Source of the DNA: a virus
DNA length: 64,000 bases
Strand: one strand, 5' to 3'
IMG/VR virus record: IMGVR_UViG_3300031237_000001
Span: 1-64,000 of that record
Below, piece by piece: positions 54,106 through 62,739 of this stretch. The position numbers and the translations under genes are program-made. Position 1 is the first letter of the stretch. The number at the start of each line of letters is the position of its first letter. The notes under the pieces are model-generated. The model was not told where the DNA came from, ran no database searches, and worked only from the letters and a program-made list of their open reading frames with translations.

Positions 54106-54723
54106 CTACGCCGCGTAAAGCTGAATGTGATACTCGGTGCCGTTGGCGATGACCTTGATAGTCCCCGACTTCGCGTTCCCCGTCTTGTCCGCGTTGGTCG
54201 TCATCGAGTGAGTGCCCAGAGCCTCGGAGAACTTCAAAAGCCCGTCCCAAGCCTGGCTGCCCTCGTGATTCACGATCTTGGCGAAGACGATGTGCCCCGT
54301 CGGGTTCGTCGATACCTCCGAGCGAACTCGGATGAAACAGACATCGCCGCCGATGACGTGGGCCGCGGCGGTTGCCCCAGCATACATGTTCAGGCCGCGC
54401 ATGTCGCTGGTCACGGTGGTAGCGCCCGAGCCCTTCAGCTCGAAGTCGATGCCGAGGCCGTTGACAGTGGCCGCCGAGATAGCTGAGGCGATACGCGGCT
54501 TGATCTGCCCGCCGAAGACCTCGCCGGTCGTAGTGACTGTCTGATTCGGCGTCACTGAGAAGGCGATGGTGTCACCCGACGCCTGCACGTAATCCTTGGA
54601 GTTCAGCTTGATCTGCTTGTTGTCGTTGACCGTCTCCAACTCCATGTGTTGGTTGATGCCCGAGTCGGTCTTCCCAGTGATGCTGTGGGGGATCGTCGCC
54701 CCCGGCTTCTTTCCAGTAGCCAT
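54106..54723 (-). CDS. Beta-rich virion-associated protein (205 aa)
   Basis: ATG 54723 follows AGGAGACTTAGTTAA. Beta-rich, Thr/Gly/Ala-rich sequence with few charges in the middle (VTSDMRGLNMYAGATAAAHV). Genes before the terminase in this operon all look like surface or fibre proteins. No closer assignment possible. Confidence 0.65.
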   Translation of the reverse strand: MATGKKPGATIPHSITGKTDSGINQHMELETVNDNKQIKLNSKDYVQASGDTIAFSVTPNQTVTTTGEVFGGQIKPRIASAISAATVNGLGIDFELKGSGATTVTSDMRGLNMYAGATAAAHVIGGDVCFIRVRSEVSTNPTGHIVFAKIVNHEGSQAWDGLLKFSEALGTHSMTTNADKTGNAKSGTIKVIANGTEYHIQLYAA

Positions 54724-54742
54724 TTAACTAAGTCTCCTCTTC

Positions 54743-54753
54743 AACCCATTTTA
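54743..54753 (-). promoter_or_regulatory. Late-region motif TAAAATGGGTT
   Basis: On the - strand in the gap before the gene at 54106. Differs from the consensus at the last G only. Confidence 0.4.
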
Positions 54754-54764
54754 CGCAGCCGCTA

Positions 54765-54995
54765 TCAGGGCTCCGTCCCGCCGCAGTCCGTCACGGAAGT
54801 CTCCCCGCGCTCAATAGTGATGAACGCAATGGGCATGTTCACCGTTATCTGACTGCCCAGGAGGTCCTCCGTGATCTCGCCGTCCGGGCACGTTCCCGAA
54901 CCGCCCGAAGCGATGACCTCCGGCGCCAAACCGAGGAGGAGCAGGCCGGGAAGGGCCAGGGACGTACCGAGCATCGCGCCTGAAGGTGTCGCCAT
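54765..54995 (-). CDS. Small protein with hydrophobic start (76 aa)
   Basis: ATG 54995 follows AGAGGAGGAGGTAAC. Residues 10-28 (TSLALPGLLLLGLAPEVIAS) look like a signal or anchor; two cysteines (GTCPDG and TDCGG) follow in a short beta part. Function unknown. Confidence 0.6.
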   Translation of the reverse strand: MATPSGAMLGTSLALPGLLLLGLAPEVIASGGSGTCPDGEITEDLLGSQITVNMPIAFITIERGETSVTDCGGTEP

Positions 54996-55015
54996 GTTAC
55001 CTCCTCCTCTCCGTA

Positions 55016-55192
55016 CTAAACGACCAAAGGCATGTTGACGATGTTCGCGGCGATGACGACGGCCGGCGGGATGACGCCGGCGGCGCCCATCTCGACTAAA
55101 GGCTGACCCTCGAACCAGTAGACGAAGGCCCCGTCGCTCTCGTCGCTGCCAAAAGGCTGCCCTTCATACCAGAAGGCTAAGTTCGCTGCCAT
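55016..55192 (-). CDS. Small virion-type protein with duplicated motif (58 aa)
   Basis: ATG 55192 lies 2 nt from the stop of the large gene before it. The motif (F/V)(W/Y)(Y/F)EGQP occurs twice (FWYEGQPF and YWFEGQPL), followed by a hydrophobic end (PPAVVIAANIVNMPLVV). Seen in the tail modules of other phages; role unknown. Confidence 0.65.
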   Translation of the reverse strand: MAANLAFWYEGQPFGSDESDGAFVYWFEGQPLVEMGAAGVIPPAVVIAANIVNMPLVV

Positions 55193-55194
55193 AC

Positions 55195-57693
55195 CTACAC
55201 CACGCTTCTATCGTCCACTGAAATCCAGCCGGCCGTCCCGTCACAGTCCACGAAGAGTTCCCAGACGCCGTTGTCTCCCGTCGCAGTAGGGGTCGCCCCG
55301 GTCAACTGCTCCCACGTTTGCAAGCCAGCCGTCATCGTGTCGATAACCGTGTCCGAGTTGACGCCAAGGGCTGGGTTGGCCCGCAGAACCAGCCGGGGCT
55401 GATTGCCATTGTAGTCCGCGCCGCCCGCGTCACTGACGCCGCTTTTACGGACGTAGATGCTGACCGTGCGGGTACCGCCGCTCGTCGCCGTAACGCGCCA
55501 CGGCCCGCTCTCCATCTTCTTCGAGGCGCTCAGGGGCGTCACACGCTGCGACGGAGAAGCGGTGCGGAAGATGACCGAGTCTATCTGCCTCGTCCCCATA
55601 CCGAGGTGCCGTCGATGAGACCCGGCGGTCTGCTGCCACTTCTCGTGCGCTAAGTAGCTCGACCCCTGCATACTGGACTGGTTCAGAATCGGCGTGGCCG
55701 ACGCCAAGTTGCAGTTCTCAAACGTGATGAGTAAGACAGATTTTTCAATCGCGTTGAAGTCTTGCGTATGTGCCGTCTTGATCCCCGAGACGACGCCGAA
55801 AGTTGAGTTCCGAATCTTCAGGTTGACAAGGTTCTGCCGCGCTCCGCTGAAGTCGATGCCTGTAGCCGTTGCAAAAGACGTATCCCCCGAACTTACAATG
55901 CCGTCCCAGATACAATCTTGCAGGTAAGAAATGGTAGCAGCCGTGAAGAAGATGTTCGCCGTCGTATTTCCGAAGAGAGTCACCGTCGTCAATTGCTGCC
56001 GGACCCAGTTCATGCTGCCTTGGAACTGAATGCCATAAGAAGCATTGCGCCAAATAGTCAGGGTTGACAGCGTAGCTCCAGTGATAACGGAGCTGGCCGG
56101 AGGGTTGAACGACAGTCCTATACCGGAGTTCGAGTGAATCACGTTGTTGCTGAACGCGGTCTGTAAATCAGCGGCCAGATAGATGATGCACGCATCGTTG
56201 CACGACGAGAGCCTGTTTCCAGTGAAAGTCCCGATGGCTCCATTTGAAATAGCAATGGCGCCGTTGAAACCGCTGCCGTTGTCGGTTCCCATCGCGGTGT
56301 TATTCGTGAAGGACCACCCGGTCGAGGTCGTGCCCCAGAAGGCGATGAAGTGCGTCGCCTTGTAGAACACACAGTTGTCCACCGCCCACGTGCCCGTCTT
56401 CGCCCCCGCATCTACCAGGAAGCCCGAGTTATTGACGCGGAAGTCATGGATCGAGCAGTACGACAGGCTAAAGGTTCCCGAAGTCGTCTCAGTATTGATA
56501 CCTCGCTTGTCGGTCGTGCTCGACCCCATGAAGGTGATCTCGACGTAGGCTGCGGTGAAGGACGCGGTCGCCTTGATTCGTATGTACCCCTGGAGCGTCG
56601 CCGACTCTCCGGTAATGACCACGTTCCGTGTCAGGTTGACGACTTCGGCCTGTGTCGGCGAGGTCCCCGAGTGCGCGTTCGTCAGGCCCGCCGCTAGCGT
56701 CACCTGAACGCCTGAGTCCACCGTTTGAATAGCCTTGGTCTCGTACTGACTGTAAGTCCGCGTCGTCGAAGCGAAACCGAGTACATCGCCCGCCGCCCAG
56801 TCGGTAGTAGCCGCCACGTCGATCACCGTAGAGGCCGCCGCCTCATCCGCGGTCAGCAGCGTGGAGACGACCGTTTTCGTCGCCCCACGCGCCTCGAAGG
56901 TCCCGCCGTTCTCGATGACGAGTCCCGAGTCCACGTTCGTCGTGCAGTCGAAGCTGAGAGTCGCCGAGGACGTGGCGGGCATCGGAGTGCCGGACGTGCC
57001 CTGTTGCCACGTGCCGCCCCCGAAGATGTTCACCAGACCCGCTACCTTGAGCACGTAAGCTGTAGACGCCGTCGTGCCCCAGAGGAGAGTGCCGCGAACG
57101 CCGACGCCGACGGAGGAAGTCGCCGCAACGGTGCCGAAGGTAGTCGTCGCAGTGTTGTCCATCGTTACGGTGAAGCTATTACCCGTGCCCGCCCCAGTCA
57201 ACTCGCCGTTGATGTAGAGGAGATCGGCCGCGCCCGGGGCCGCCGTCGTCGTCGTTCGAGGGATGCGGAACCAGTTGCCCGCCGTTCCGTCCCGGTAGAA
57301 GGCGGCGTTGTTCGCCGAGGACGCTTTGATACCGATCTTATAGTCGGCCCCGCCGTCTCCGGTCAGCGTGGACGGGAAAAGAAAGAAGTGGGTCGAGTCG
57401 TCTGCTGACAGGTCCGAGGCGTTGACGGTGACCTCCTTCGTGGCCGTGACGCCGTTGTCGTCGGAGATGGCGATGGTGATCGTGCCGGTCGTATTCAACC
57501 GGCGCCCGTAGAGAACGACGCCGTCGATCACGTCGAGGTTCGTGACGGTGAAGGCGGACGAGTACACGTAGGAGCCGGTCGTATTCGTGCTGGCCGACCG
57601 CGTCGTCTGGATAGCGGCGGCCCCAGCTTCTCCTACGCCCCAGGTGCCGGCGGCGGTGAAGTTCCCCGTCGCTTTGCTGACCAGCGTAGCCAT
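55195..57693 (-). CDS. Large beta-helix tail spike or fibre-like protein (832 aa)
   Basis: ATG 57693. After a Thr/Ala-rich beta region (residues 1-220), the segment LVIENGGTFEARG recalls a G8-like domain. From about residue 350, short strand repeats with stacked Asn, Ser and aromatic residues (NNSGFLVDAG, NCVFYKATHFIAFWG, NNTAMG) form a parallel beta-helix as in spikes that bind or cut polysaccharide. The C-terminal 140 residues look like a separate carbohydrate-binding beta domain. It is the best candidate receptor-binding protein. Confidence 0.75.
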   Translation of the reverse strand: MATLVSKATGNFTAAGTWGVGEAGAAAIQTTRSASTNTTGSYVYSSAFTVTNLDVIDGVVLYGRRLNTTGTITIAISDDNGVTATKEVTVNASDLSADDSTHFFLFPSTLTGDGGADYKIGIKASSANNAAFYRDGTAGNWFRIPRTTTTAAPGAADLLYINGELTGAGTGNSFTVTMDNTATTTFGTVAATSSVGVGVRGTLLWGTTASTAYVLKVAGLVNIFGGGTWQQGTSGTPMPATSSATLSFDCTTNVDSGLVIENGGTFEARGATKTVVSTLLTADEAAASTVIDVAATTDWAAGDVLGFASTTRTYSQYETKAIQTVDSGVQVTLAAGLTNAHSGTSPTQAEVVNLTRNVVITGESATLQGYIRIKATASFTAAYVEITFMGSSTTDKRGINTETTSGTFSLSYCSIHDFRVNNSGFLVDAGAKTGTWAVDNCVFYKATHFIAFWGTTSTGWSFTNNTAMGTDNGSGFNGAIAISNGAIGTFTGNRLSSCNDACIIYLAADLQTAFSNNVIHSNSGIGLSFNPPASSVITGATLSTLTIWRNASYGIQFQGSMNWVRQQLTTVTLFGNTTANIFFTAATISYLQDCIWDGIVSSGDTSFATATGIDFSGARQNLVNLKIRNSTFGVVSGIKTAHTQDFNAIEKSVLLITFENCNLASATPILNQSSMQGSSYLAHEKWQQTAGSHRRHLGMGTRQIDSVIFRTASPSQRVTPLSASKKMESGPWRVTATSGGTRTVSIYVRKSGVSDAGGADYNGNQPRLVLRANPALGVNSDTVIDTMTAGLQTWEQLTGATPTATGDNGVWELFVDCDGTAGWISVDDRSVV

Positions 57694-58830
57694 CTATAAC
57701 GTCCTCGTGCCGCTGAACTGCAAGGAGATGATGTCGGCCGATTCGGTCGCCAGCGTGTCTGAGCCAGAGGAGCCGACGCGCCCGAACTTCCAGACGAGCT
57801 CCTGCCCGGCGGTCAGCCCCGTCAGGTTGCTAATCGTAATCGTGGACTTCGTAACGGGCCGCGTCGCCCCGGCTAGGACGGCGGCGACCACCGTTTGCTG
57901 CGCGTTGAAAGCCGGGTCGTACGTCGCCGAGTCCCCCGCCCCTGCGACCTGCACGCCCCACACTACGTTCTTCGTATTATCATTCGTCGCATTTCTCCAT
58001 CTTATGTCCAGCGTCAGGTTGCCGCCGTTCCACCCGGCGGGCAGGACGAAGTGGTCCTGCACGTAATTGTCCGCGCTCTGCACGAACTGCGCCACGGTCA
58101 GGTCGGTGTTGACCAGACCAGCGATACGCGATGCCGTCGGGGACGTAGCCCCGGAGGGTATCGAGAAGGCCAGAGAGGAGGTCGCGTCCTGTGTGACGCC
58201 GGCCCGGTAGTAGAAGCTGAAGGCGGTCGTCGTCGCCGGTGCCGATCCTGACGAGGCCGCGGTCAACCGTCCTTTCGCGTCTACGGTCAAGGAGGAGTAC
58301 GTGTAGCTACCTGGTGTGACCGCCGTGTCGTTAAGTGAGATAGCAGGCGTTGCGCCGCCGGTCGAGGCGATAGGCGCAGTTCCGGTCACCGAGGTCACGG
58401 CAGCGGCCCCCGAGGAAGCGGCGGTCAAGCGGCCCTTGGCGTCTACCGTAATCGACGCCAGCGTGTAGCTGCCGGGGGTGACCGCGGTGTCGGCCAAGGA
58501 GATCGCAGGAGTCGAGCCGCCCGAGGAGACGATAGGAGCGGTGCCTGTGACGCCCTGAACGAGCAAGTCCAGGGAACCGGCGGTGAGAACGTGCCAGACA
58601 TCGGCTCCCGAGGAGTGAGCGGCCCCGGTCGTTCCTTCTATCCCGCGTGTCAGAGACGAGAAGGTTGTACCGGCGACGGCCCCGACGAGGATGTACTCAG
58701 TGCCGATGATGATGCGGAAGTTACCCGTCGTGGGAAAGAGGGCGGCGGACGCGACGACGAGGCTGGTCGCCCCGGCCGAGACATCCGAGGCCAGCGTCGT
58801 GTGACTTTGATTAGCCCACTTCTCAGCCAT
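57694..58830 (-). CDS. Repeat-containing tail fibre protein (378 aa)
   Basis: ATG 58830. A 60-residue N-terminal domain (SLVVASAALFPTTGNFRI, TRGIEGT) is one I know from phage fibre N-termini. Then the unit VTGTAPI.S.GG.TPAISL, with DTAVTPGSYT and TVDAKGRLTAASSG, occurs twice, a common fibre-shaft repeat. The C-terminal 180 residues form a beta domain. Confidence 0.75.
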   Translation of the reverse strand: MAEKWANQSHTTLASDVSAGATSLVVASAALFPTTGNFRIIIGTEYILVGAVAGTTFSSLTRGIEGTTGAAHSSGADVWHVLTAGSLDLLVQGVTGTAPIVSSGGSTPAISLADTAVTPGSYTLASITVDAKGRLTAASSGAAAVTSVTGTAPIASTGGATPAISLNDTAVTPGSYTYSSLTVDAKGRLTAASSGSAPATTTAFSFYYRAGVTQDATSSLAFSIPSGATSPTASRIAGLVNTDLTVAQFVQSADNYVQDHFVLPAGWNGGNLTLDIRWRNATNDNTKNVVWGVQVAGAGDSATYDPAFNAQQTVVAAVLAGATRPVTKSTITISNLTGLTAGQELVWKFGRVGSSGSDTLATESADIISLQFSGTRTL

Positions 58831-58844
58831 TTATCTACCTAGCC

Positions 58845-59489
58845 TCACGGATCGGTCACATTCGGCAGAACGATCAGGTAGCCGCGCCGGATCGTCTTAT
58901 TCTTCCCTGCCGCAGTCGTCGCCCGCACCGCGTAGTAGAGACGAGTCCGGTGGTTCGGCAGAGATGCAGTGGACGCCGCCGGTATCTCCACGGTCCCTTC
59001 GCCCGCCGTCGCCGAGGTAATAGTGACCCCGCCCAGTGCAGAGTTGTCGAGACGGATGACGGCGGAAGCGTCGGCGTCGAAGGTCTCGTATTTGGCGGTG
59101 AATCGAACTGTGGCGCCGGTCAAGTCGAACGCGGCTCCGTTCAATGACGCGACGAAGTCGAAAACGAAGTCGTCTTTCCGAACCATTACGAGATTCACGC
59201 CAAAATGCTCCCTTTGATAGATGTTGCCCGTCGGATACGGCCAGATCGGCGGGAAAGGCGGGTCCTCTCCATCCGGTTCATCGGTCGTCTCCGGTTCTAT
59301 TGTCTCATTGAAGAGACAGTCACTCCACGTGCTCAGAGTCAGCGCCGGCTGGTAGCCCCCGACGATCCACGACTTACCCTGCATCGTGACGCCGCCGAAA
59401 CCGGCCATGGTAAAAGTAGACGCGGTAAGGATGTCTACCCAGTCGCCGATCCCGCTCGTTCTAAGCGGGTTGAAGGTTGCCGACGGCAT
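58845..59489 (-). CDS. BppU-like baseplate or fibre protein (214 aa)
   Basis: ATG 59489. The N-terminal 95 residues are Pro/Trp/Gly-rich. From residue 100, DFVFDFVASLNGAAFDLTGA, then VRFTAKYE and GEGTVEIPA, follow the Ig-like N-terminal domain of BppU-type upper baseplate proteins. In other phages such domains attach fibres to the particle. Confidence 0.7.
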   Translation of the reverse strand: MPSATFNPLRTSGIGDWVDILTASTFTMAGFGGVTMQGKSWIVGGYQPALTLSTWSDCLFNETIEPETTDEPDGEDPPFPPIWPYPTGNIYQREHFGVNLVMVRKDDFVFDFVASLNGAAFDLTGATVRFTAKYETFDADASAVIRLDNSALGGVTITSATAGEGTVEIPAASTASLPNHRTRLYYAVRATTAAGKNKTIRRGYLIVLPNVTDP

Positions 59490-59498
59490 CTCGTCACC

Positions 59499-60980
59499 CT
59501 ACGGGACAACGAGGAGCAGGGAACCTTCTGCGCCGTTAGCTCCCGTGTTGTTATCCGTGTAATTCCACCAGTTCTTGGAGTCGAAGGACCCGGTCAGGTC
59601 CCTTGTCAACGCCTTCCTCACCGTAACAGCATCCCAGAGCTGGCCGATCATCCAGAACTGAGCGGCGACGGCGGTGGACCAACCGATGAGAGGCTCCGAG
59701 ACGACCGCCGTCTGGTTGAACCACAGGAGCTCGTCGGCCATGTCGTTGCTGACCGCCTGGACTGGGACGGCGAGCCGTATGTTCCCGGTCCCGGTCGTCC
59801 CCGCCGTATTTTCCACCGTCGAGGAGTTCAGGATGTAGTGGTTCTCTGCGTCTCGGGCATGAAGTTGGTTGCGGAAGGATCGGACGCCCGTTGTGGAGCC
59901 GACCATCCAAACTGCGTTGTAAATCTCGTAGCCGTCACGAGCAACGCGGCCTCCAGACGTGTACGCCCCGTTCCCTACGGAACCGTCGATGGTGAAGGTC
60001 GTCGCACCCGTGACCGTAATCGCGTTCGACGTAACATTCGCAGCCGTATTTCCGCCGACACCCCGGATCGTGACGATGTACCCGGTCGAGTACCCGTGGG
60101 CGGCGGAAGTCGTAATCTCAATCGGCGTGGCGTTCGTCGCGCCCGTAACCGTCTTCGGCTTCTGGAAATCGGGCAGCCACGGGACGCCGCCGTGCCCGGC
60201 CCCGAACTGTGTAGTACCGACCGCGTTATCCTGCGTGAAGAAGAACTGGTACTTATCAGCGATGATACGCATGTCGATGCCGCTTCCCAGAAGCCGCATC
60301 CCGTAAGTACCGGAGCTGTTGTTCGTCGCCGTCGCCGCATCGGGCGGCGTGTGCGTTGAGACCGCGCCCTCCTCGTTGTAGAGGATGATCCGAAGCCCAT
60401 CGTAGTTCGGCGCTCCCGTAGCAGTCTCATGAAAGACGTACATCTGCGTGCGCATCAACTCCGGCGTCAAGGCGCTCAGGAACTTGTAACCGCCGAAGAG
60501 AAGGTCTACGTTGGTGAAGCTCAGGGTGGCAAAGGAAGCCTGAGTACAAGCAAGTCCATTGGCGGCCGGCCCGCCCGTCTTCGCTCGCACGTCCAGGGTC
60601 GTCGCCGTTAGTCCGTACGACTCAATCGTAGGGTGCAGCGTCGTCGCCGTGGAATAGGCCGTTCCCGAACCGGCACCGAGAGTAATCGCAGCGTGCAGGT
60701 TCGACAGGGAATCGGCAAGGGAGACGCCCCGGGTAACCTCCCCGTCATTCGCATTGTTAATCGTCGTCTTGAACGTGTAGGTCTTAGCGTCGAGCGTGAC
60801 CGTTGAGGTGTCCGGGGGATCGCCCGTGCCAGTCAGGCGGTTCAGTGCCTTGACCGCCTCCGTCTGCGTCCAACCGGCGGCGAGCAGAGTCGTGCGCCAG
60901 TTCTCTACGGCGGCTGTCCTGGACGCTACTGCGACGTAGAGATCGTTCCGATTCGTACCTCCGGCGTATTGTATGGCCAC
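59499..60980 (-). CDS. Large tail protein with FCCH-like repeat (493 aa)
   Basis: ATG 60980. Helical/beta N-terminus, a region GATNATPIEITTSAAHGYST ... GNTAANVTSNA ... GSVGNGAYTSGG matching the domain in the protein at 53483, and a beta C-terminal part. It is the second gene of the late operon and probably part of the tail or fibre base. Confidence 0.7.
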   Translation of the reverse strand: MAIQYAGGTNRNDLYVAVASRTAAVENWRTTLLAAGWTQTEAVKALNRLTGTGDPPDTSTVTLDAKTYTFKTTINNANDGEVTRGVSLADSLSNLHAAITLGAGSGTAYSTATTLHPTIESYGLTATTLDVRAKTGGPAANGLACTQASFATLSFTNVDLLFGGYKFLSALTPELMRTQMYVFHETATGAPNYDGLRIILYNEEGAVSTHTPPDAATATNNSSGTYGMRLLGSGIDMRIIADKYQFFFTQDNAVGTTQFGAGHGGVPWLPDFQKPKTVTGATNATPIEITTSAAHGYSTGYIVTIRGVGGNTAANVTSNAITVTGATTFTIDGSVGNGAYTSGGRVARDGYEIYNAVWMVGSTTGVRSFRNQLHARDAENHYILNSSTVENTAGTTGTGNIRLAVPVQAVSNDMADELLWFNQTAVVSEPLIGWSTAVAAQFWMIGQLWDAVTVRKALTRDLTGSFDSKNWWNYTDNNTGANGAEGSLLLVVP

Positions 60981-61017
60981 TACCTAGCTCCTTTCCGCGC
61001 CAGCCGCGGGACCGAAG

Positions 61018-61257
61018 CTAAGCGGGAGCCCCGGACGCAGCAAGCCGGTTGTACATGGCCGCAGAAGCGGCCGCGATGGCGGTCTTCAGGTTGGTCGTGG
61101 TCGTGTCGCCCGAGCCGCTGTGCGAGTTCTCGATCCAGGGCATGCTCACCGAGGTCGCTCCCGAGCCCATCGTCAAGTCATTCGCCGTCGAGACACGGAC
61201 CACCGGCGTCCAGACGCCCGCATTGTAAGTCAAAGCCAAATTGAAGCCTACTGCCAC
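61018..61257 (-). CDS. First gene of the late operon (79 aa)
   Basis: GTG 61257 lies 8 nt behind AGGAGGG; a longer frame to 61296 has no site. Beta hairpin start (MAVGFNLALTYNAGVWTPVV), then a helical C-terminus (KTAIAAASAAMYNRLAAS). Function unknown; the late motif is 37 nt upstream. Confidence 0.65.
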   Translation of the reverse strand: MAVGFNLALTYNAGVWTPVVRVSTANDLTMGSGATSVSMPWIENSHSGSGDTTTTNLKTAIAAASAAMYNRLAASGAPA

Positions 61258-61293
61258 GATGATACCCTCCTGCGGGCGTCCGAAATCGCCCTG

Positions 61294-61306
61294 CACCCCT
61301 ATGCTA
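61294..61306 (-). promoter_or_regulatory. Late-region motif TAGCATAGGGGTG at the operon head
   Basis: On the - strand before the first late gene. It is flanked so that CACCCC and GGGGTG form a 6-bp hairpin (61294-61299/61312-61317). A variant of the TAAAATGGGG motif; a likely place for the late promoter. Confidence 0.45.
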
Positions 61307-61366
61307 CTATCGGGGTGACGGGCGGTCGTCCCCTGGCGGTGATGCCTCCTCGTCCAAGGAGGTTAA

Positions 61367-61744
61367 GTGTCGCTGTCAAAAGGTTTACGGGCGCCCCGAC
61401 AGATCCCGCCGGCCCGCGGGGAGAAGGTCAAGTCCTCGAAGCTCCTCGAAGAGGACATCCGCGGCATACGGATGATGCACGCCGACGGGTACAGCCTCGG
61501 GTACGTCGCCAAGTGCTACGCGGCCTACAAGGGTTTCAAGATCTCGAAGCAGCAGATTCACCGGATCGTCAAGGGCCAGCATTGGGACCACGTCAAGGAC
61601 AGGTTTCGCTTCGTGGACGTTCCCGGGCCGGCCGCTTCGTCCGAGGTGCGCTTCGATGCGAGCGGTCCTCCCAACGTGTCGCTGACCGGGAACGCCAGCG
61701 TAACCCCGGAAAATAAATCTGTGGAAAACGCCGTTTCGACGTAA
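61367..61744 (+). CDS. Helix-turn-helix DNA-binding protein (125 aa)
   Basis: GTG 61367 follows CCAAGGAGGTTAA, divergent from the late operon. Residues 28-74 (EEDIRGIRMMHADGYSLGYVAK ... ISKQQIHRIVKGQHWDHV) form a resolvase/HTH-type DNA-binding domain like those in phage regulators and homing-endonuclease tails. The C-terminal 50 residues look disordered. A late-gene regulator or small terminase subunit are possible roles because of its place between the two operons. Confidence 0.7.
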   Translation: MSLSKGLRAPRQIPPARGEKVKSSKLLEEDIRGIRMMHADGYSLGYVAKCYAAYKGFKISKQQIHRIVKGQHWDHVKDRFRFVDVPGPAASSEVRFDASGPPNVSLTGNASVTPENKSVENAVST

Positions 61745-61941
61745 CCTTTTGCCTCCGGGAAGCGTCCTAAGGAGCGTAGGACGACGAAGCGACGACGCCG
61801 AACTCTGTCTACGACAGACCTCCCCGGCCCCTCCCGCTTTAGGCTCCGGGGCCTCGGTCGCTCGCCGAGACCAGGGGGGCAAGCCCCCCGACCTCTGAAC
61901 TGACCCGTCGACACCCCCGTCGACGCCCCCGCAGATTTACC
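61745..61941 (+). other. Non-coding stretch with several hairpins
   Basis: No gene fits here. Hairpins: GTCCTA/TAGGAC near 61764-61782; GGGGGG-CAAG-CCCCCC at 61874-61889; CGTCGAC-ACCCCC-GTCGACG at about 61906-61925. Very GC-rich. No U-run follows any of them, so they are not clear terminators. It leads into the promoter at 61942. Confidence 0.5.
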
Positions 61942-61970
61942 TTGACTTCCTCCCCGTAACCTGCTAAGCT
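61942..61970 (+). promoter_or_regulatory. Promoter twin of the one at 40805
   Basis: TTGACT at 61942-61947, 17-nt spacer, TAAGCT at 61965-61970. The -10 is poor on its own, but the whole 36-nt block aligns without gaps to 40804-40839, including ACCTGCTAA. The ATG at 61977 lies at the expected start point of transcription. Confidence 0.65.
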
Positions 61971-61976
61971 ACCTTC

Positions 61977-62198
61977 ATGGCACTTCGAGATTCTGTAGGG
62001 ACCGAGCCGCTGCCTGAGTGGCTAGCTTCCATTGAAAGCTACTTGGCGACGTTCGCGGAGGATGAGCCAGACATGACCCGTCTCCTCGAACTGGCGAAGG
62101 CGCAGCGGGAGGCGCTGGCCGTCCTGTTAATGTATGCTGATGGCGCAGAACCGCTAGCCTATGACCGCGCCCGGCGGCTGTGGGAGGGGAAGTCATGA
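61977..62198 (+). CDS. Small acidic helical protein, probably leaderless (73 aa)
   Basis: ATG 61977 begins 7 nt after the -10 box and has no ribosome-binding site, so it is probably read from a leaderless message. Helical, acidic protein (WLASIESYLATFAEDEP). Coupled to the next gene by ATGA. Confidence 0.65.
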   Translation: MALRDSVGTEPLPEWLASIESYLATFAEDEPDMTRLLELAKAQREALAVLLMYADGAEPLAYDRARRLWEGKS

Positions 62199-62551
62199 CG
62201 CACCTGCGGGCCGAGGCGGAGAAGGTGGCGCGGCGTGTCTTGCACGTCCTGCATCTTATTCCTGACCACATGAGTTATGAGCAGGATTTAGCGGAGACAG
62301 CGGAAGTCATACTGGACTTCGCCCAGAAGCACGCCGCCCAAGCCGTGAAGCGGGCGCGGCTGGAGGGGCGCAAAGAACAGGAACTAGTGCTGGATGATGT
62401 CCGTCGTGAACTGATTGCGATCCATAGTCGTATTGATTTAGGGCAGCGTGAATCCGCCATGAGCCTTGTAGGACTGGCGGTAACGACTATTGACGTGGCA
62501 GCGGAGAAGCTCCGCGCCGAACTGGGCGCCCTGGAGCGCAACGACCCATGA
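62195..62551 (+). CDS. Helical hypothetical protein (118 aa)
   Basis: ATGA-coupled, behind GGGAGGGGAAGTC. All-alpha, charged protein with coiled-coil pattern (EVILDFAQKHAAQAVKRARLEGRK). Function unknown; coupled on to 62548. Confidence 0.65.
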   Translation: MTHLRAEAEKVARRVLHVLHLIPDHMSYEQDLAETAEVILDFAQKHAAQAVKRARLEGRKEQELVLDDVRRELIAIHSRIDLGQRESAMSLVGLAVTTIDVAAEKLRAELGALERNDP

Positions 62552-62739
62552 AGACGCCTCCCCTAGCGCGTAAAGGTCCCCTGGAGACTAAGCAGGCGTG
62601 GATGCGCGGCGAGGTCGACGAGGTCCGGCGCCCTGTAGGACGGCCCAGGAGACCGGCTGAGCCCGCCCCCTGGTCCGAGCAGGTCGAGCGGTATACTTCT
62701 CTAATCTTCTTCGGTGTCGAGGAACGATTACTTCCCTAG
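62548..62739 (+). CDS. Small basic protein (63 aa)
   Basis: ATGA-coupled start. Arg/Pro-rich (RRPVGRPRRPAEPAPW) and ends in YTSLIFFGVEERLLP. That end lies in a direct repeat whose second copy is at 63189-63218. Its stop overlaps the 3' end of the convergent NADAR gene. Confidence 0.6.
   Translation: MKTPPLARKGPLETKQAWMRGEVDEVRRPVGRPRRPAEPAPWSEQVERYTSLIFFGVEERLLP
62691..62720 (+). repeat. Direct repeat flanking the NADAR gene, copy 1
   Basis: TATACTTCTCTAATCTTCTTCGG and the 7 nt after it align with 63189-63218 (GATACGTCTCTCTCATCTTC and on). The last 18 nt differ at three positions. The copies enclose the NADAR gene. Confidence 0.55.

Noticed and set aside
57694-58830. Nucleotide repeats as a CRISPR-like or mobile-element array.
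   Set aside because: The repeats are in frame and encode a known fibre-shaft repeat (VTGTAPI...DAKGRLTAASSG).
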